Assembly: GCA_902787575.1 (NCBI GenBank) | Contig: CADAGX010000008.1 | Span: 1 to 64,000 of the forward strand | DNA from: an uncultured Bacteroidales bacterium | GTDB lineage: Bacteria > Bacteroidota > Bacteroidia > Bacteroidales > Bacteroidaceae | Length of the DNA stretch: 64,000 nucleotides | Reading direction: 5' to 3' | In this document: in pieces, positions 16,349 through 25,908 of the stretch | How positions within the stretch are numbered: position 1 is the first letter of the stretch | How the letters are laid out: every line of letters begins with the position of its first letter | Translations under genes and position numbers: made by a program | The notes under the pieces: model-generated | Seen by the model: the letters and a program-made list of their open reading frames with translations, nothing else | What the model was told of the DNA's origin: nothing | Databases searched by the model: none

Positions 16349-19300
16349 TTATCTTTTTAGCGGGAATGTCAGCACAGGCTTGGCCCTCTGTACGGACTCG
16401 TCCGGCGTCAACTCTATGTCGTTCAGCAGCATTGCCTTCGGCCCTACGATGGAAAAGCGCGCGCCGCCCCATTCGCTCGTCGTCACGACCTCCTGCTCTG
16501 CGGAGAGTGCACCGATGTGGCGAATATAAATGGACCCGAACCTGATGTCCTTCGGTCCGATGAGCGTTTCGCTGCCATCTTCGACGTTGATACGATACAA
16601 GAATTCCTCGCGCCAGAGGTATGCATGGTCGTAGCCTTCGCGCTTGGCACTGCGTAGCAGCATTTTCCGCATCTTGCTCAGCGGAACTGTCTTGCTGCTT
16701 TCTACACGCAGCACGCCGGGCGCCGTACTTACGCCCATCGGGCCATGCCAGTCGAAAGGATTGTTGAAGCGCAGGTTTCCCGTCGGAGCGGCGGTGCCAA
16801 GTGCAGGCGTGGCGCCACATAGTTGCCCACGGAAGATGCCGTGCTCCACCAGCGTTACGGCCTGCGGCGCCTGCCCGTTGGCGTCTGCTGTGTAGTAGCC
16901 CACAAGCGGCTTGCCTTCCCACTGACGCAGCGTCGGGTCTTGGCGAATACTAATCTTCTCGTCCACAATCTTGCGGTCGCGCCTCACAAAGATGCTTCGG
17001 TCGCTCTCCGTAAACGGATGCCGCGCACAGAAAATGTCGTTTCCGTAGCCGGTAAGGTCGTATATTCTCCGGCTTGCCCCGTTCTCCAGAAGCACGGGTC
17101 CCACGTAGTAATCCTCGGCTATCGAGTCGCGGAGCGTACTGAGCCGGTTGCCTACGTACTGACGCACCTGGCGAATGAAGCGCGCGCTGTCGGCCAATGC
17201 TTCGCTGCCCGTGCTGTATCTTTGCTCACGCACGGAATTAACATTCCCTCCGTTCGCTTTACGATATAGGTGAAAGGCGAAAACGATGGTTACAACGTCG
17301 TCCTGCGGCTGAGCCACGCGGACTCCCTCGCTTGTCAGGCGGTAGATGTCGGCCTGCCTTAGGGTTATTTCCGCCCGGCTGTCGGTCAGTTCGGGGAACT
17401 CGTTGGCGATGAGCGAGAGGCGCTGCGCATAGGCGGCCAGTTCGTCGATACGCAGATTTTCGCTCTCGGGCGTGCGTTTCTGAACGCTCACCACGGGCTT
17501 TGCCGCGAAGAACTCGTCCAGCGCCTCCTCGTCCTTGGGCCGTGTCACCTTCTGCAGGTCGCGTTTCTTATTTTCAAACGAGGAAATGGCCTGCTTGTAT
17601 CTTGCATCTGTGGCGAGCCACGCCTGGCGGCGCAGGTTGTCATAGTCCAACGCCATTGGGATTCCGGGACCGTCCAATTCTGGTTCTGCCGTCTTTAGGC
17701 TGCTGAGGTGATGGTCTCCCAGAACAACCTGCGCCTCAAAGTCCTGCGTCCACGGCCAACAGTCGAGCACCGTGAGTTCGCCACGCGAAGCGCTGATTAC
17801 CACCCGTCGTTGACGCTGCAAGCGGTAGTCGATGAGGAACGGTGCAGGCTGTCCTTCGGCGCGCAGGCTGTCCATCGAGCGCTGCATCTCGTCGGACAGC
17901 GCCCGAAAGACCACGTCCTCCGGGGCAGCACCCGCCACGTCTGCATGTTTCTGTCCCAACTGCGGAGCGGCCAAGTTCGGCATCAACGTTGCCTTCTCCT
18001 GCACGCGCTGTGTCTCTATCTTCGTGCAGAATATCATGGGCGAGGTGGCGCTCACCGGCACCCATCCGCTCTCGGCACCACACACGCCGATGAACGAGGA
18101 GGGTGTGTCGCCGCCCGCTGCGATGTTCGAGAACATCGAAAGTGGCGTGCCTATCAGACTCACGCCGCGTACCAATTCGTCGGGCCGGCCGTCCACATAG
18201 ATGCGGTAAACCTCCAGCGGTTTCACGTCGAACGAGTTAATGCTCCCACCCTCGCCCGTTCTGGTGTAGCCACCGCTGGCACTCTGGAAGAGATAGCCGT
18301 ATTCCTTGCCCTGCCGGCGTGCCTCGTCGAGCAGCATGCGGCGCAGTTCCGCCTCGGTGTACGGTTTTCGTGTCTCCACCACGAGGTTCGACTGCCGGCT
18401 CACAGGGTCGCGCCCAGCGGCCGTGCGGCCGTGGCCGTTGCTCTGCGGAAAACTGTCCAGTGGCACGCGGCTCATCAGGAATTCCCTGAGCACGCCGTTC
18501 ACCACATTGTCCACCCGACGGGCTCGTGTCCCTTCGTCGTCATAGACGTAACCGCCGTTCAGAGGCTGCGCGCCGTAGTGCGTTAGCGTGGGGTCGCAAT
18601 AAACTTGGAATTCTGTGGGCAGCACCTGCTCTCCCACCATCTTGCGGAACGTCTGTCCGCCTGTCTTCATACGGTGCCCCTCGAGCCGGTGCCCGAATAT
18701 CTCGTGGAAGAAAACGCCGCTGGCCGGACCGCTCAACAGTGCCGGCCCCGTATAGGGATCTGCAACGGGCGCTTTGGCGAGTGCGACGAGGCGGCGGCCT
18801 ATGTCCTCGGCGGCGCGAATCATCGTTGCCTCGTCGGGCAGCGCGTCCAGCGTGGTGGCGTAGTAGCTCTGCATGAGGGGCAACACCATGCCGTCCTCCG
18901 TTTTCAACTCGGCTTGGATGAAAACACGATAGCTGACGCGGTTCTGCACGACGGCCACGCCCTCGGTATTAACCAAGTGCGCACGCTGGTTCTCCATCTG
19001 CAGTACGGCTTCTGCCCTGTTGAACTGCGGATACTGGCGGAAGGCTGCCGTAACGTGGCAGAGACGCGTCTCCCACGCACGCTGTTCCTCCGCTGTCAGC
19101 GCGGGACGGGCGAGAGGTGCCTCGTAGTACGTCGCGCCCTTCTCTCCGACGGGCGAGCTGAAGCAGGGCGCCTTGTCTTCGTTGTCGGCCTGCGAGCGCA
19201 GTTTACTCTGTGCGCTGCGATAGGCGTTGGATGCGCGGTCGTAGGCAGAAATCATCGGCAGCCACATGGCAGCACGAAGGGCATCTGCCGAACCGTTGCC

Positions 19301-19636
19301 GAGGGGCAGAGCACTCGAGCCGACGCTGGATTGGTTGCTAAACTTGAAGTTATCCAACTCGGGCGAGCCGACGCGCACCTGTGGGGTGAAAGTGCGATTG
19401 TGGCGCTGGTGCGAATTGTAGAGGAAGCCAAAGGAGGCAACTATGTCGGCCTCCCATGTCTCCAGCACACGGAAACTCATGAAGTAGGGCTTCACGTCTT
19501 GCTGCTGCAACTCGTCGAAGTCGGCAGCCAGTTCCTCGCGGAGCACACGCAGCAGGGTGTCTGTCTCCGCCGTCGGCACAGCGCCGACACAGAGGGCGAA
19601 GAAGGAAATCAGCAGGATACAGGGGATTCGTTTCAT
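16349..19636 (-). CDS. TldD/PmbA-family protein, internally duplicated, exported
   Basis: 1095 residues from the ATG at 19636; the frame continues upstream but that part overlaps proA and is rejected. Residues 1-22 (MKRIPCILLISFFALCVGAV) look like a signal peptide. The first half has the TldD zinc motif HEIFGHRLEGHR (about 309-320) just after DPYTGPALLSG, and SNLVVET/SSFIGVCG-type elements. The second half repeats the layout: PFLIDYRLQRQRRVVIS (about 597) matches PYFMSFRVLETWEADIV (about 45), and DYYVGPVLLENGA (about 838) matches DPYTGPALLSG, but the HExxxH site is replaced by GYGNDIFCARH. One active and one decayed half, or a fusion of two neighbouring genes, is inferred. It sits between proA (19 bp) and argF' (17 bp), an odd place for a protease. 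Confidence 0.78.
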   Translation of the reverse strand: MKRIPCILLISFFALCVGAVPTAETDTLLRVLREELAADFDELQQQDVKPYFMSFRVLETWEADIVASFGFLYNSHQRHNRTFTPQVRVGSPELDNFKFSNQSSVGSSALPLGNGSADALRAAMWLPMISAYDRASNAYRSAQSKLRSQADNEDKAPCFSSPVGEKGATYYEAPLARPALTAEEQRAWETRLCHVTAAFRQYPQFNRAEAVLQMENQRAHLVNTEGVAVVQNRVSYRVFIQAELKTEDGMVLPLMQSYYATTLDALPDEATMIRAAEDIGRRLVALAKAPVADPYTGPALLSGPASGVFFHEIFGHRLEGHRMKTGGQTFRKMVGEQVLPTEFQVYCDPTLTHYGAQPLNGGYVYDDEGTRARRVDNVVNGVLREFLMSRVPLDSFPQSNGHGRTAAGRDPVSRQSNLVVETRKPYTEAELRRMLLDEARRQGKEYGYLFQSASGGYTRTGEGGSINSFDVKPLEVYRIYVDGRPDELVRGVSLIGTPLSMFSNIAAGGDTPSSFIGVCGAESGWVPVSATSPMIFCTKIETQRVQEKATLMPNLAAPQLGQKHADVAGAAPEDVVFRALSDEMQRSMDSLRAEGQPAPFLIDYRLQRQRRVVISASRGELTVLDCWPWTQDFEAQVVLGDHHLSSLKTAEPELDGPGIPMALDYDNLRRQAWLATDARYKQAISSFENKKRDLQKVTRPKDEEALDEFFAAKPVVSVQKRTPESENLRIDELAAYAQRLSLIANEFPELTDSRAEITLRQADIYRLTSEGVRVAQPQDDVVTIVFAFHLYRKANGGNVNSVREQRYSTGSEALADSARFIRQVRQYVGNRLSTLRDSIAEDYYVGPVLLENGASRRIYDLTGYGNDIFCARHPFTESDRSIFVRRDRKIVDEKISIRQDPTLRQWEGKPLVGYYTADANGQAPQAVTLVEHGIFRGQLCGATPALGTAAPTGNLRFNNPFDWHGPMGVSTAPGVLRVESSKTVPLSKMRKMLLRSAKREGYDHAYLWREEFLYRINVEDGSETLIGPKDIRFGSIYIRHIGALSAEQEVVTTSEWGGARFSIVGPKAMLLNDIELTPDESVQRAKPVLTFPLKR

Positions 19637-19655
19637 CGTATCGGGAAATTTATTT

Positions 19656-20885
19656 CTAAGGACGCGTCTGGCCGTTGCCGCGCACAATCCACTTGTAGGT
19701 TGTAATCTCTTCGAGCGCCATCGGGCCGCGGGCGTGGAGTTTCTGCGTCGAGATGCCGATTTCGGCACCCAGCCCGAATTGTGCTCCGTCCGTGAAACTC
19801 GTCGGCGCGTTGTGATAGACGCAGGCGGCATCCACCTCGGCGAGGAAGCGGCGTGCCGTGGCTTCGTTCTCAGTCACAATAGACTCGCTGTGCCCCGAGC
19901 CGAATGTCTGTATATGACGGAGCGCCTCGTCCAGGTTGTCCACGGTCTTCACGGCCATACGCAGTGCCAGGAATTCGGTGCCGAACGAGGCCTCTGTGGC
20001 AGGCACGGCGCCCGGCAGGAAAGGCAGCGACGCCTCGTCGGCTTCCACCACCGTGCCTTTCTCCAGCAGCGGGCCGCACAACTGCGGCAGGTCCTTCAGC
20101 CGCTGCCTGTGGATAATCAGACAGTCCAGTGCGTTGCAGACGCTCACGCGGCGTGCCTTGGCGTTCGTCACGATGGCCGTGGCTTTCTGCAGGTCGGCGT
20201 CGGCATCCACATAGCAATGCACCACACCGGCACCCGTCTCGATGAAAGGCACGCGTGCGTTTTCACGCACGAAGTCTATCAGCCGTCGGCTGCCGCGTGG
20301 AATAATCAGGTCTACGTACTCGCGAGCGCGCAAAAGTTCGGCCGTGCTCTCGCGTGTGGTAAGCAGCGTGATGGCCGCCTCGGGCAGGCCGTGACGTACC
20401 AACTGCGAGCGTATGAGTGCCGCTATGGCCTCGCAACTTGCCGCCGCGTCGCTACCGCCCTTCAGAATGCAGGCGCTGCCCGCCTTCAGGCACAGCGCAA
20501 AGCAGTCGAAGCACACATTCGGTCGCGCCTCGAAGATGATGCCGATGACGCCGAATGGCACGCTCACACGCTGAATGTGCAGGCCGTTGGGCAAGACCGC
20601 TTCTTTCAGCGTCCGACCCAATGGACTCGGGAGTGCAGCCACGTGGCGCAGTCCGTCGGCAATCTCAGCCAAGCGTTCGCGTGTGAGCCGCAGACGGTCG
20701 TAGCGCGGGTCGTCGGACGACATGCGGCTGAGGTCTTCTGCGTTGGCCGAGAGCAGGACGTCCGCCTCCTGAGCGATGGCGTCGGCCAAGTCGAGCAACA
20801 GACGGTCCGTGTCGGCCGAGCGAACGCCGCCCAGTTGTCTGCCAGCCTCGCGGGCCAGCGAAAAAATATGCTGCAAATCTGTCAT
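19656..20885 (-). CDS. proA: Glutamate-5-semialdehyde dehydrogenase (gamma-glutamyl phosphate reductase)
   Basis: 409 residues, start at 20885 overlapping the proB stop by 4 bp (ATGA). It reduces gamma-glutamyl phosphate to glutamate-5-semialdehyde with NADPH, the second step of proline synthesis. Family signatures: FGVIGIIFEARPNV (111-124), LKAGSACILKGGSDA, and the catalytic Cys250 in SVCNALDC. The C-terminus carries LGAEIGISTQKLHARGPM as in bacterial ProA. Cytoplasmic. Third in the run proC-proB-proA, all coupled by overlaps, so stoichiometric translation is likely. Confidence 0.95.
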   Translation of the reverse strand: MTDLQHIFSLAREAGRQLGGVRSADTDRLLLDLADAIAQEADVLLSANAEDLSRMSSDDPRYDRLRLTRERLAEIADGLRHVAALPSPLGRTLKEAVLPNGLHIQRVSVPFGVIGIIFEARPNVCFDCFALCLKAGSACILKGGSDAAASCEAIAALIRSQLVRHGLPEAAITLLTTRESTAELLRAREYVDLIIPRGSRRLIDFVRENARVPFIETGAGVVHCYVDADADLQKATAIVTNAKARRVSVCNALDCLIIHRQRLKDLPQLCGPLLEKGTVVEADEASLPFLPGAVPATEASFGTEFLALRMAVKTVDNLDEALRHIQTFGSGHSESIVTENEATARRFLAEVDAACVYHNAPTSFTDGAQFGLGAEIGISTQKLHARGPMALEEITTYKWIVRGNGQTRP

Positions 20886-21667
20886 GGCAAGAAATGAGTA
20901 AATGGTATAGCGTCGGGCTGCGAGAGTAAATCGGTGAGCACGTTCTCGCGCTTGCCGTTGGCGATGTAAACGTGTATGCCAGCAGCAGTCACGGTCTGAG
21001 CCGTCAGGCATTTGCTGTCCATGCCGCCGCGTCCGGCCGACGAGCGCTCGTCCGAGCGAATGAACTGCGCGATGTCTTCGCCCTGATGCACTTCGCGAAT
21101 GACACGGCTCGCGGCCTCCTTCGGGTTGCCGGTGTAGAGTCCGTCCACGTTAGAAAGTATTATCAGGGCGTCGCAGCCCATCAACTGAGCAATGAGGCCG
21201 CTCAGTTCGTCGTTGTCGGTGAACATCAGCTCGGTGACGCACACGGTGTCGTTCTCATTGACAATCGGCAGCACGCCGTGCGACAGCATGGCGGTCATAC
21301 ACTGGCGCTGATTCTCGTTCTGGCGGGGCGTGGAGAAATTCTCTTTGGTGGTCAGAACCTGCCCCACATGAATGCCATGGTCGCGAAAGAGCTCTACGTA
21401 TCGTCCCATCAGCTTGGCCTGCCCAACGGCCGAGAAGAGCTGTCTCTGCTCCACCCCGTCCATCTGCTCCGTCTCGGAAGCCGGCAGGTGCATCTCGCTG
21501 CGTCCGCTGGCCACGGCACCCGACGAGACGAGTATCACCTCCACACCCCGGCGACGCAAGTCAGCCAGTTGGTCCACAAGCGCCGACATGCGGGTTATGT
21601 CGAGCGTGCCGTCGCTGCGTGTCAGCACGTTGCTGCCCACCTTCACTGCCACTCGTCTGTACATCAT
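20882..21667 (-). CDS. proB: Glutamate 5-kinase, kinase domain only
   Basis: 261 residues of amino-acid-kinase fold; it phosphorylates glutamate for proline synthesis. Visible motifs: VAVKVGSNVLT at the N-terminus, VILVSSGAVASG (44-55), PIVNENDTV, FTDNDELSGLIA and RGGMDSKCLTAQ. The C-terminal PUA domain present in E. coli ProB (about 367 residues) is missing; short ProB proteins without PUA are known, so this is not necessarily damage. Overlaps proC by 4 bp at its start and proA by 4 bp at its end. Confidence 0.93.
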   Translation of the reverse strand: MMYRRVAVKVGSNVLTRSDGTLDITRMSALVDQLADLRRRGVEVILVSSGAVASGRSEMHLPASETEQMDGVEQRQLFSAVGQAKLMGRYVELFRDHGIHVGQVLTTKENFSTPRQNENQRQCMTAMLSHGVLPIVNENDTVCVTELMFTDNDELSGLIAQLMGCDALIILSNVDGLYTGNPKEAASRVIREVHQGEDIAQFIRSDERSSAGRGGMDSKCLTAQTVTAAGIHVYIANGKRENVLTDLLSQPDAIPFTHFLP

Positions 21668-22479
21668 CCCCTCCTTTCGCTTTCGGGCATTGCTGCCAGC
21701 AGTCCTTGCACGACGGCATTCGAGAATCCCTCGCGCTCCATCGCGTTCAGACCGCGTATCGTCAGTCCGCCCGGGGTTGTCACTTTGTCTATCTCGGCTT
21801 CGGCGTGTGCGCCTTCAGCGTCCAGCAGGCTGGCTGCTCCGCGCAACGTCTGAGCCACGATGTGCTGCGCGTCTGCGGCACGGAAGCCCAGTTGCACACC
21901 GCCCTCGGTGGCAGCCCGCACGTAGCGAAGTGCGTTAGCGATGCCGCACGAGGCCAGCACCATGCCGGCGTTCATCAGCCGTTCCTCCACCAGCATGGCG
22001 TCGCCCAACTGGCGGAAGACCGCCAGCAGGCATTCGTCCGTCTCGCGGTTGCTGCCTGCGGAACACATGAATGTCATGCTCTGCCGCTGTGCTATTGCGG
22101 TGTTGGGGATGAGGTAGTAAAGCGGCGGCAGCGGGTTTGCACCTGCCTGAGCAAACATTTCCTGCAGGGCCGTGAGTCCCACTCCGCCCGCCACAGAGCA
22201 AACCACCTGTCGACGGCTGTCTATCGCGGGTGCCACTTCGGCCACCACTTCGGCCAGCTTCCACGGCTTTACGGCCAGCACCACTACGTCGGCCTCGCGC
22301 ACACACTCCACGTTGCTGGTGGTGACGTTCACGTCGGGCACAGCGGCCTTCAGTTGTTCCAATTTCTGCGTGTGAGGATTGCTGACGCACACGTCTGCGG
22401 CCTTCACCGCTCCACTCTGTGCCAGTCCGAGGGCCAAGGCACGGCCCATGTTTCCGGCTCCTATGATTCCGAATTTCAT
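21664..22479 (-). CDS. proC: Pyrroline-5-carboxylate reductase
   Basis: 271 residues from the ATG at 22479, which overlaps the stop of the acyl-CoA ligase by 4 bp. The last step of proline synthesis. Rossmann motif GIIGAGNMG (4-12), VVLAVKPWKL, SVAGGVG and the C-terminal VTTPGGLTIRGLNAMEREGF (the P5CR signature V-T-S-P-G-G-T-T) are all present. A longer upstream frame runs through the ligase and is not used. The three proline genes form one tightly coupled block inside the arginine cluster; both pathways start from glutamate. Confidence 0.95.
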   Translation of the reverse strand: MKFGIIGAGNMGRALALGLAQSGAVKAADVCVSNPHTQKLEQLKAAVPDVNVTTSNVECVREADVVVLAVKPWKLAEVVAEVAPAIDSRRQVVCSVAGGVGLTALQEMFAQAGANPLPPLYYLIPNTAIAQRQSMTFMCSAGSNRETDECLLAVFRQLGDAMLVEERLMNAGMVLASCGIANALRYVRAATEGGVQLGFRAADAQHIVAQTLRGAASLLDAEGAHAEAEIDKVTTPGGLTIRGLNAMEREGFSNAVVQGLLAAMPESERRG

Positions 22480-24167
22480 GCTTGGTTGTCTTTTTGGCGA
22501 ATCTCCACGCGACGAATCTTGCCGCTGATGGTCTTTGGCAGTTCGTCCACGAAATCTATGATTCGCGGGTATTTGTATGGTGCCGTCACTCGCTTCACGT
22601 GCTGCTGCAGTTCCTCCACCAGCGCGGCTCCGGCGCGTTTCTTCCATTCCTTGCCCAATACCACTGTGGCCTTCACCACCATGCCTCGTGTCTCGTCCGG
22701 CACGCCAGTGATGGCGCACTCCACCACAGCGGGATGCTGCATGAGGGCGCTCTCCACCTCGAAGGGCCCGATTCTGTAGCCGGAGCTCTTGATGACGTCG
22801 TCGGCACGTCCTTCGAACCAGAAGTAGCCGTCCTGGTCGCGCCACGCCATGTCGCCTGTGAAGTAGTATCCATCGTGCCAGGCTTCGTGTGTGAGAGCCT
22901 CATCGCGGTAGTAATACTTAAAGAGTCCCAGCGGCTTGCGTCCTTCCGGCACGCGCACCACTATCTCGCCCTTCTCGCCGTCCTCGCAGGGTGTGCCGTC
23001 GGGCCGCAGCAGTTCTATTTCGTACTGTGCATTGGGCTTCCCCATGCTGCCGGGCTTGGGCTTCATCCACGGCATTGTGCCCAGTGTCATGGTCGTTTCT
23101 GTCTGTCCGAAGCCTTCCATGAGCTGAATGCCCGTGAGCTCGCGGAAACGTTCGTACACGGCAGCGTTCAGCGCTTCGCCGGCCGTGGTGCAATAGCGCA
23201 GCGACGAGAGGTCGTACTGGCTGAAGTCTTCGCGAATCAGGAAGCGATAGACGGTGGGCGGCGCGCAGAACGAGGTGATTCTGTACTTCTCTATCTGCCG
23301 CAGTATCTTGTCGGCCGAGAATTTCTCGTGGTCGAAGACGAAGACGCACGCGCCGGCAAACCACTGGCCGTAGAGCTTACCCCAAACGGCCTTGCCCCAG
23401 CCCGTGTCGGCCACCGTCAGATGGATGCTGTCCGGGCCGAGGTTGTGCCAGAAGACGCCAGTCGTCAGGTGGCCCATTGCGTAGAGGAAGTCGTGTGCCA
23501 CCATCTTGGGTTCGCCCGTGGTGCCCGACGTGAAGTACATGAGCATCGTGTCTTCGTTCTCGTTGACGTGCTGCGGACGGACGAACTGCGGAGCGTTGCC
23601 AATCTCGCCATGCCAGTCGTGGAAGATGCCTTCTGCCGGCACGGGTGCGTCGGCCTTGTCGCCCACCACGATGACACGTTCCACGGTGGGACTCTCGGGC
23701 AACGACTTGCGCACCTCGCCCAGCACATACGGCTCGTTGACGCACACGATGGCCTTCACCGAAGCGCGATTGTTGCGATACACGATGTCGTGTTTCGTGA
23801 GCATGTGCGTGGCAGGTATGGCCACTGCGCCCAGTTTGTGGAGTGCCAACATGCAGATCCACCACTCGAGGCGTCGTTTGAGGATGAGCATCACCATGTC
23901 TCCGTGCCCGATGCCGAGGCTGTCCAGATAGGATGCGGCGCGGTCCGACTCTTCCTTCAGCTGTCGGAAAGTGAGCCTCCGCTCGGTGCCGTTCTCGCTT
24001 ACCCAGAGCAGTGCCTGTTTGTCGGGCTGTTCGGCAGCCCATGCGTCCACCACATCGTATGCGAAGTTGAAATGCTGAGGCACGATGAACTCAAGGTGCT
24101 TCTGGTAGTCCTCCTCGGAGGAGAAACTAACCTGTTTTAAGAATCTTTCAAGCATTGCAAGGGACAT
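22476..24167 (-). CDS. Acyl-CoA synthetase (AMP-forming), acetyl/medium-chain type
   Basis: 563 residues of the ANL superfamily. P-loop YFTSGTTGEPKMV (211-223), GFGQTETTM (A5 motif), YFTGDMAWRDQDGYFWFEGR (A7/A8) and PKTISGKIRR with the catalytic Lys near 551. It activates a carboxylic acid as an adenylate and transfers it to CoA; the sequence is closer to the acetyl/medium-chain Acs-like family than to long-chain FadD. The start at 24167 directly abuts the stop of the XRE/cupin regulator (TAA then ATG); Met5 is an alternative. Conserved pairing with the cupin regulator suggests control by an acyl or carboxylate ligand. Its tie to amino-acid synthesis is unclear. Confidence 0.88.
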   Translation of the reverse strand: MSLAMLERFLKQVSFSSEEDYQKHLEFIVPQHFNFAYDVVDAWAAEQPDKQALLWVSENGTERRLTFRQLKEESDRAASYLDSLGIGHGDMVMLILKRRLEWWICMLALHKLGAVAIPATHMLTKHDIVYRNNRASVKAIVCVNEPYVLGEVRKSLPESPTVERVIVVGDKADAPVPAEGIFHDWHGEIGNAPQFVRPQHVNENEDTMLMYFTSGTTGEPKMVAHDFLYAMGHLTTGVFWHNLGPDSIHLTVADTGWGKAVWGKLYGQWFAGACVFVFDHEKFSADKILRQIEKYRITSFCAPPTVYRFLIREDFSQYDLSSLRYCTTAGEALNAAVYERFRELTGIQLMEGFGQTETTMTLGTMPWMKPKPGSMGKPNAQYEIELLRPDGTPCEDGEKGEIVVRVPEGRKPLGLFKYYYRDEALTHEAWHDGYYFTGDMAWRDQDGYFWFEGRADDVIKSSGYRIGPFEVESALMQHPAVVECAITGVPDETRGMVVKATVVLGKEWKKRAGAALVEELQQHVKRVTAPYKYPRIIDFVDELPKTISGKIRRVEIRQKDNQA

Positions 24168-24722
24168 TTAAATGATAATCGCCAAGAACTTCACGGGCTG
24201 TCCGCCGAGTGCTCTCATGCCGTGTGGCTGTGTGGCGTCGAAATAGATGCTGTCGCCCACGTTCAGCGTGAGCACTTTCTTGCCGATGGTCAGTTCGAGT
24301 TGTCCTTCGAACACCATATTGAACTCCTGCCCCGGATGCGAATTGCTTTCGCGCGGAGCGTCCTCGGGCTTTGGTTCCACGGTTACGATGAACGGTTCTG
24401 CCTTACGTCCGCGAAAGCCGCTGGCCAGGCTCTCGTAGTGATAAGCTTTGCGTCGCTGCACGCTGAGTCCCTGTCCGCTGCGTGTCAGAAAGTAGTTGCT
24501 CATGTGGGGTTCTTCCCCGAAGAGCAGGACGTCGAGGTCCACCTTATACTCGCGAGCTATCTTCTGCAGGTTGGCCACCGAGAGCTCGCTCTCTCCGCGT
24601 TCCATCTTCTCGTACTGTTCGAGGCTGATGCCGCAGAGGTCTGCCACTTCCTGTGCCTCGATGTCGAGCACGTCTCTGAGTCCCTTCAGGCGCTGTCCTA
24701 TTTGCTTAATGTCTTCGGTCAT
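24168..24722 (-). CDS. XRE-family regulator with C-terminal cupin sensor
   Basis: 184 residues. Residues about 8-65 form a helix-turn-helix (IGQRLKGLRDVLDIEAQEVA, then ISLEQYEKMERGESELS); residues about 105-184 form a cupin barrel (HPGQEFNMVFEGQLELTIG, DSIYFDATQPHGMRA), the layout of PuuR-like and other small-ligand regulators. The stop codon touches the start of the acyl-CoA ligase, so the pair is translated together and the regulator probably controls the ligase and perhaps the downstream pro genes. The ligand is unknown. It starts 22 bp after argD. Confidence 0.88.
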   Translation of the reverse strand: MTEDIKQIGQRLKGLRDVLDIEAQEVADLCGISLEQYEKMERGESELSVANLQKIAREYKVDLDVLLFGEEPHMSNYFLTRSGQGLSVQRRKAYHYESLASGFRGRKAEPFIVTVEPKPEDAPRESNSHPGQEFNMVFEGQLELTIGKKVLTLNVGDSIYFDATQPHGMRALGGQPVKFLAIII

Positions 24723-24744
24723 GTCTGCTTTCTTTTTTGGTGTT

Positions 24745-25893
24745 CTACAATACGGCGCGCAGTTTCTCTACAAACTCGGCGGCCTCCTGCTGTGTGAGGC
24801 AGAGCGGCGGCAGCAGTCGCAGTGTGTTCGTGCCGGCGCATCCCGTGAAGCAATGCTGCTCGGTGAGCAGGCGGTTGCGTATCTCGCGGTAAGGTTCGTC
24901 CAGTTCGATGCCTATCATCAGTCCGCAGCCGCGCACCTCTGTTATCTTGGGGCTGTGGATTCGGCTGATTTCCTGCATCAGGTAGTCTCCCACCCGACGG
25001 GCGTTCTCCACCAGCTGTTCGCTCTCCATCACGTCGAGCACGGCCAGCGCAGCGGCGCACGCCATGTGGTTGCCGCCGAAGGTGGTGCCCAGCTGTCCAT
25101 AGACGGCCTCGAACTGCGGCCCCACGAGCAGGGCTCCCATCGGGAATCCGTTGGCGATGCCCTTGGCCACGGTAATCAGGTCGGGCGCCATGTCGGCGCG
25201 TTCCTCGGGTGCGAAGAGATGCTGATGTGCGAAGAATCGTCCGCTGCGTCCGTAGCCGCACTGTATCTCGTCGCAGATGAGCACCGTCCCTGTCTCGGTG
25301 CAGAGCTGCCGCAGGCCGCGGTAGAAGTCGGCCGACACGAGTCGGATGCCGCCCACGCCCTGAATGCACTCGATGATGCAGGCCGCCACGTCGCCCTTCA
25401 GCAGTTCGGTGCGCCACGCCTCGAGGTCGTTCAGCGGCAGGAAGGTGACGTGTCCGCAGTCGTTCACCGGCGCCACTATCTTCTTGTTGTCAGTAGCCTC
25501 CACTGCCAGACTTGTGCGTCCGTGGAAGGCCTTCTGCAGGCTGAGTATGCGGCTGCGTCCGGTGTGGAAGCTGGCCAGCTTCAGTGCGTTCTCGTTGGCT
25601 TCCGCTCCGCTGTTGATGAGGAAGAGGCGATAGTCGGGATATCCGCAGGCCTCGCCCAGCCGCTGTGCCAACTGCTGCTGGAGGCGATTGATGACCGAGT
25701 TGCTGTAGAATCCCAGCTGCTGCATCTGTGCCGACAGCGCCTCGATGTAGTGCGGGTGGCAGTGTCCGATGCTGATGACGGCGTGCCCGCCGTAGAGGTC
25801 GAGGTACTCCTGCCCGCGGTCGTCCCACACCTTGCAGCCCCTGCCGCGCACGATGTTCACGGGCAGAAGCGGATAGACATCATATAGTTCCAT
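24745..25893 (-). CDS. argD: N-acyl-ornithine aminotransferase
   Basis: 382 residues, class III PLP aminotransferase, transferring an amino group from glutamate to N-acyl-glutamate semialdehyde. Visible: NSGAEANENALKLA (94-107), KAFHGRT, CDEIQCGYGRSG (208-218) and the Schiff-base Lys244 in TVAKGIANGFPMGA. Substrate may be N-succinyl rather than N-acetyl, in line with argF'. It starts 15 bp after the argC stop. Cytoplasmic. Confidence 0.93.
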   Translation of the reverse strand: MELYDVYPLLPVNIVRGRGCKVWDDRGQEYLDLYGGHAVISIGHCHPHYIEALSAQMQQLGFYSNSVINRLQQQLAQRLGEACGYPDYRLFLINSGAEANENALKLASFHTGRSRILSLQKAFHGRTSLAVEATDNKKIVAPVNDCGHVTFLPLNDLEAWRTELLKGDVAACIIECIQGVGGIRLVSADFYRGLRQLCTETGTVLICDEIQCGYGRSGRFFAHQHLFAPEERADMAPDLITVAKGIANGFPMGALLVGPQFEAVYGQLGTTFGGNHMACAAALAVLDVMESEQLVENARRVGDYLMQEISRIHSPKITEVRGCGLMIGIELDEPYREIRNRLLTEQHCFTGCAGTNTLRLLPPLCLTQQEAAEFVEKLRAVL

Positions 25894-25908
25894 ACGTTTC
25901 GTTTTCTT

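Noticed and set aside
19637-19831. N-terminal extension of the TldD-like frame
   Set aside because: It overlaps proA, has no signal peptide and precedes a clear signal peptide starting at 19636.
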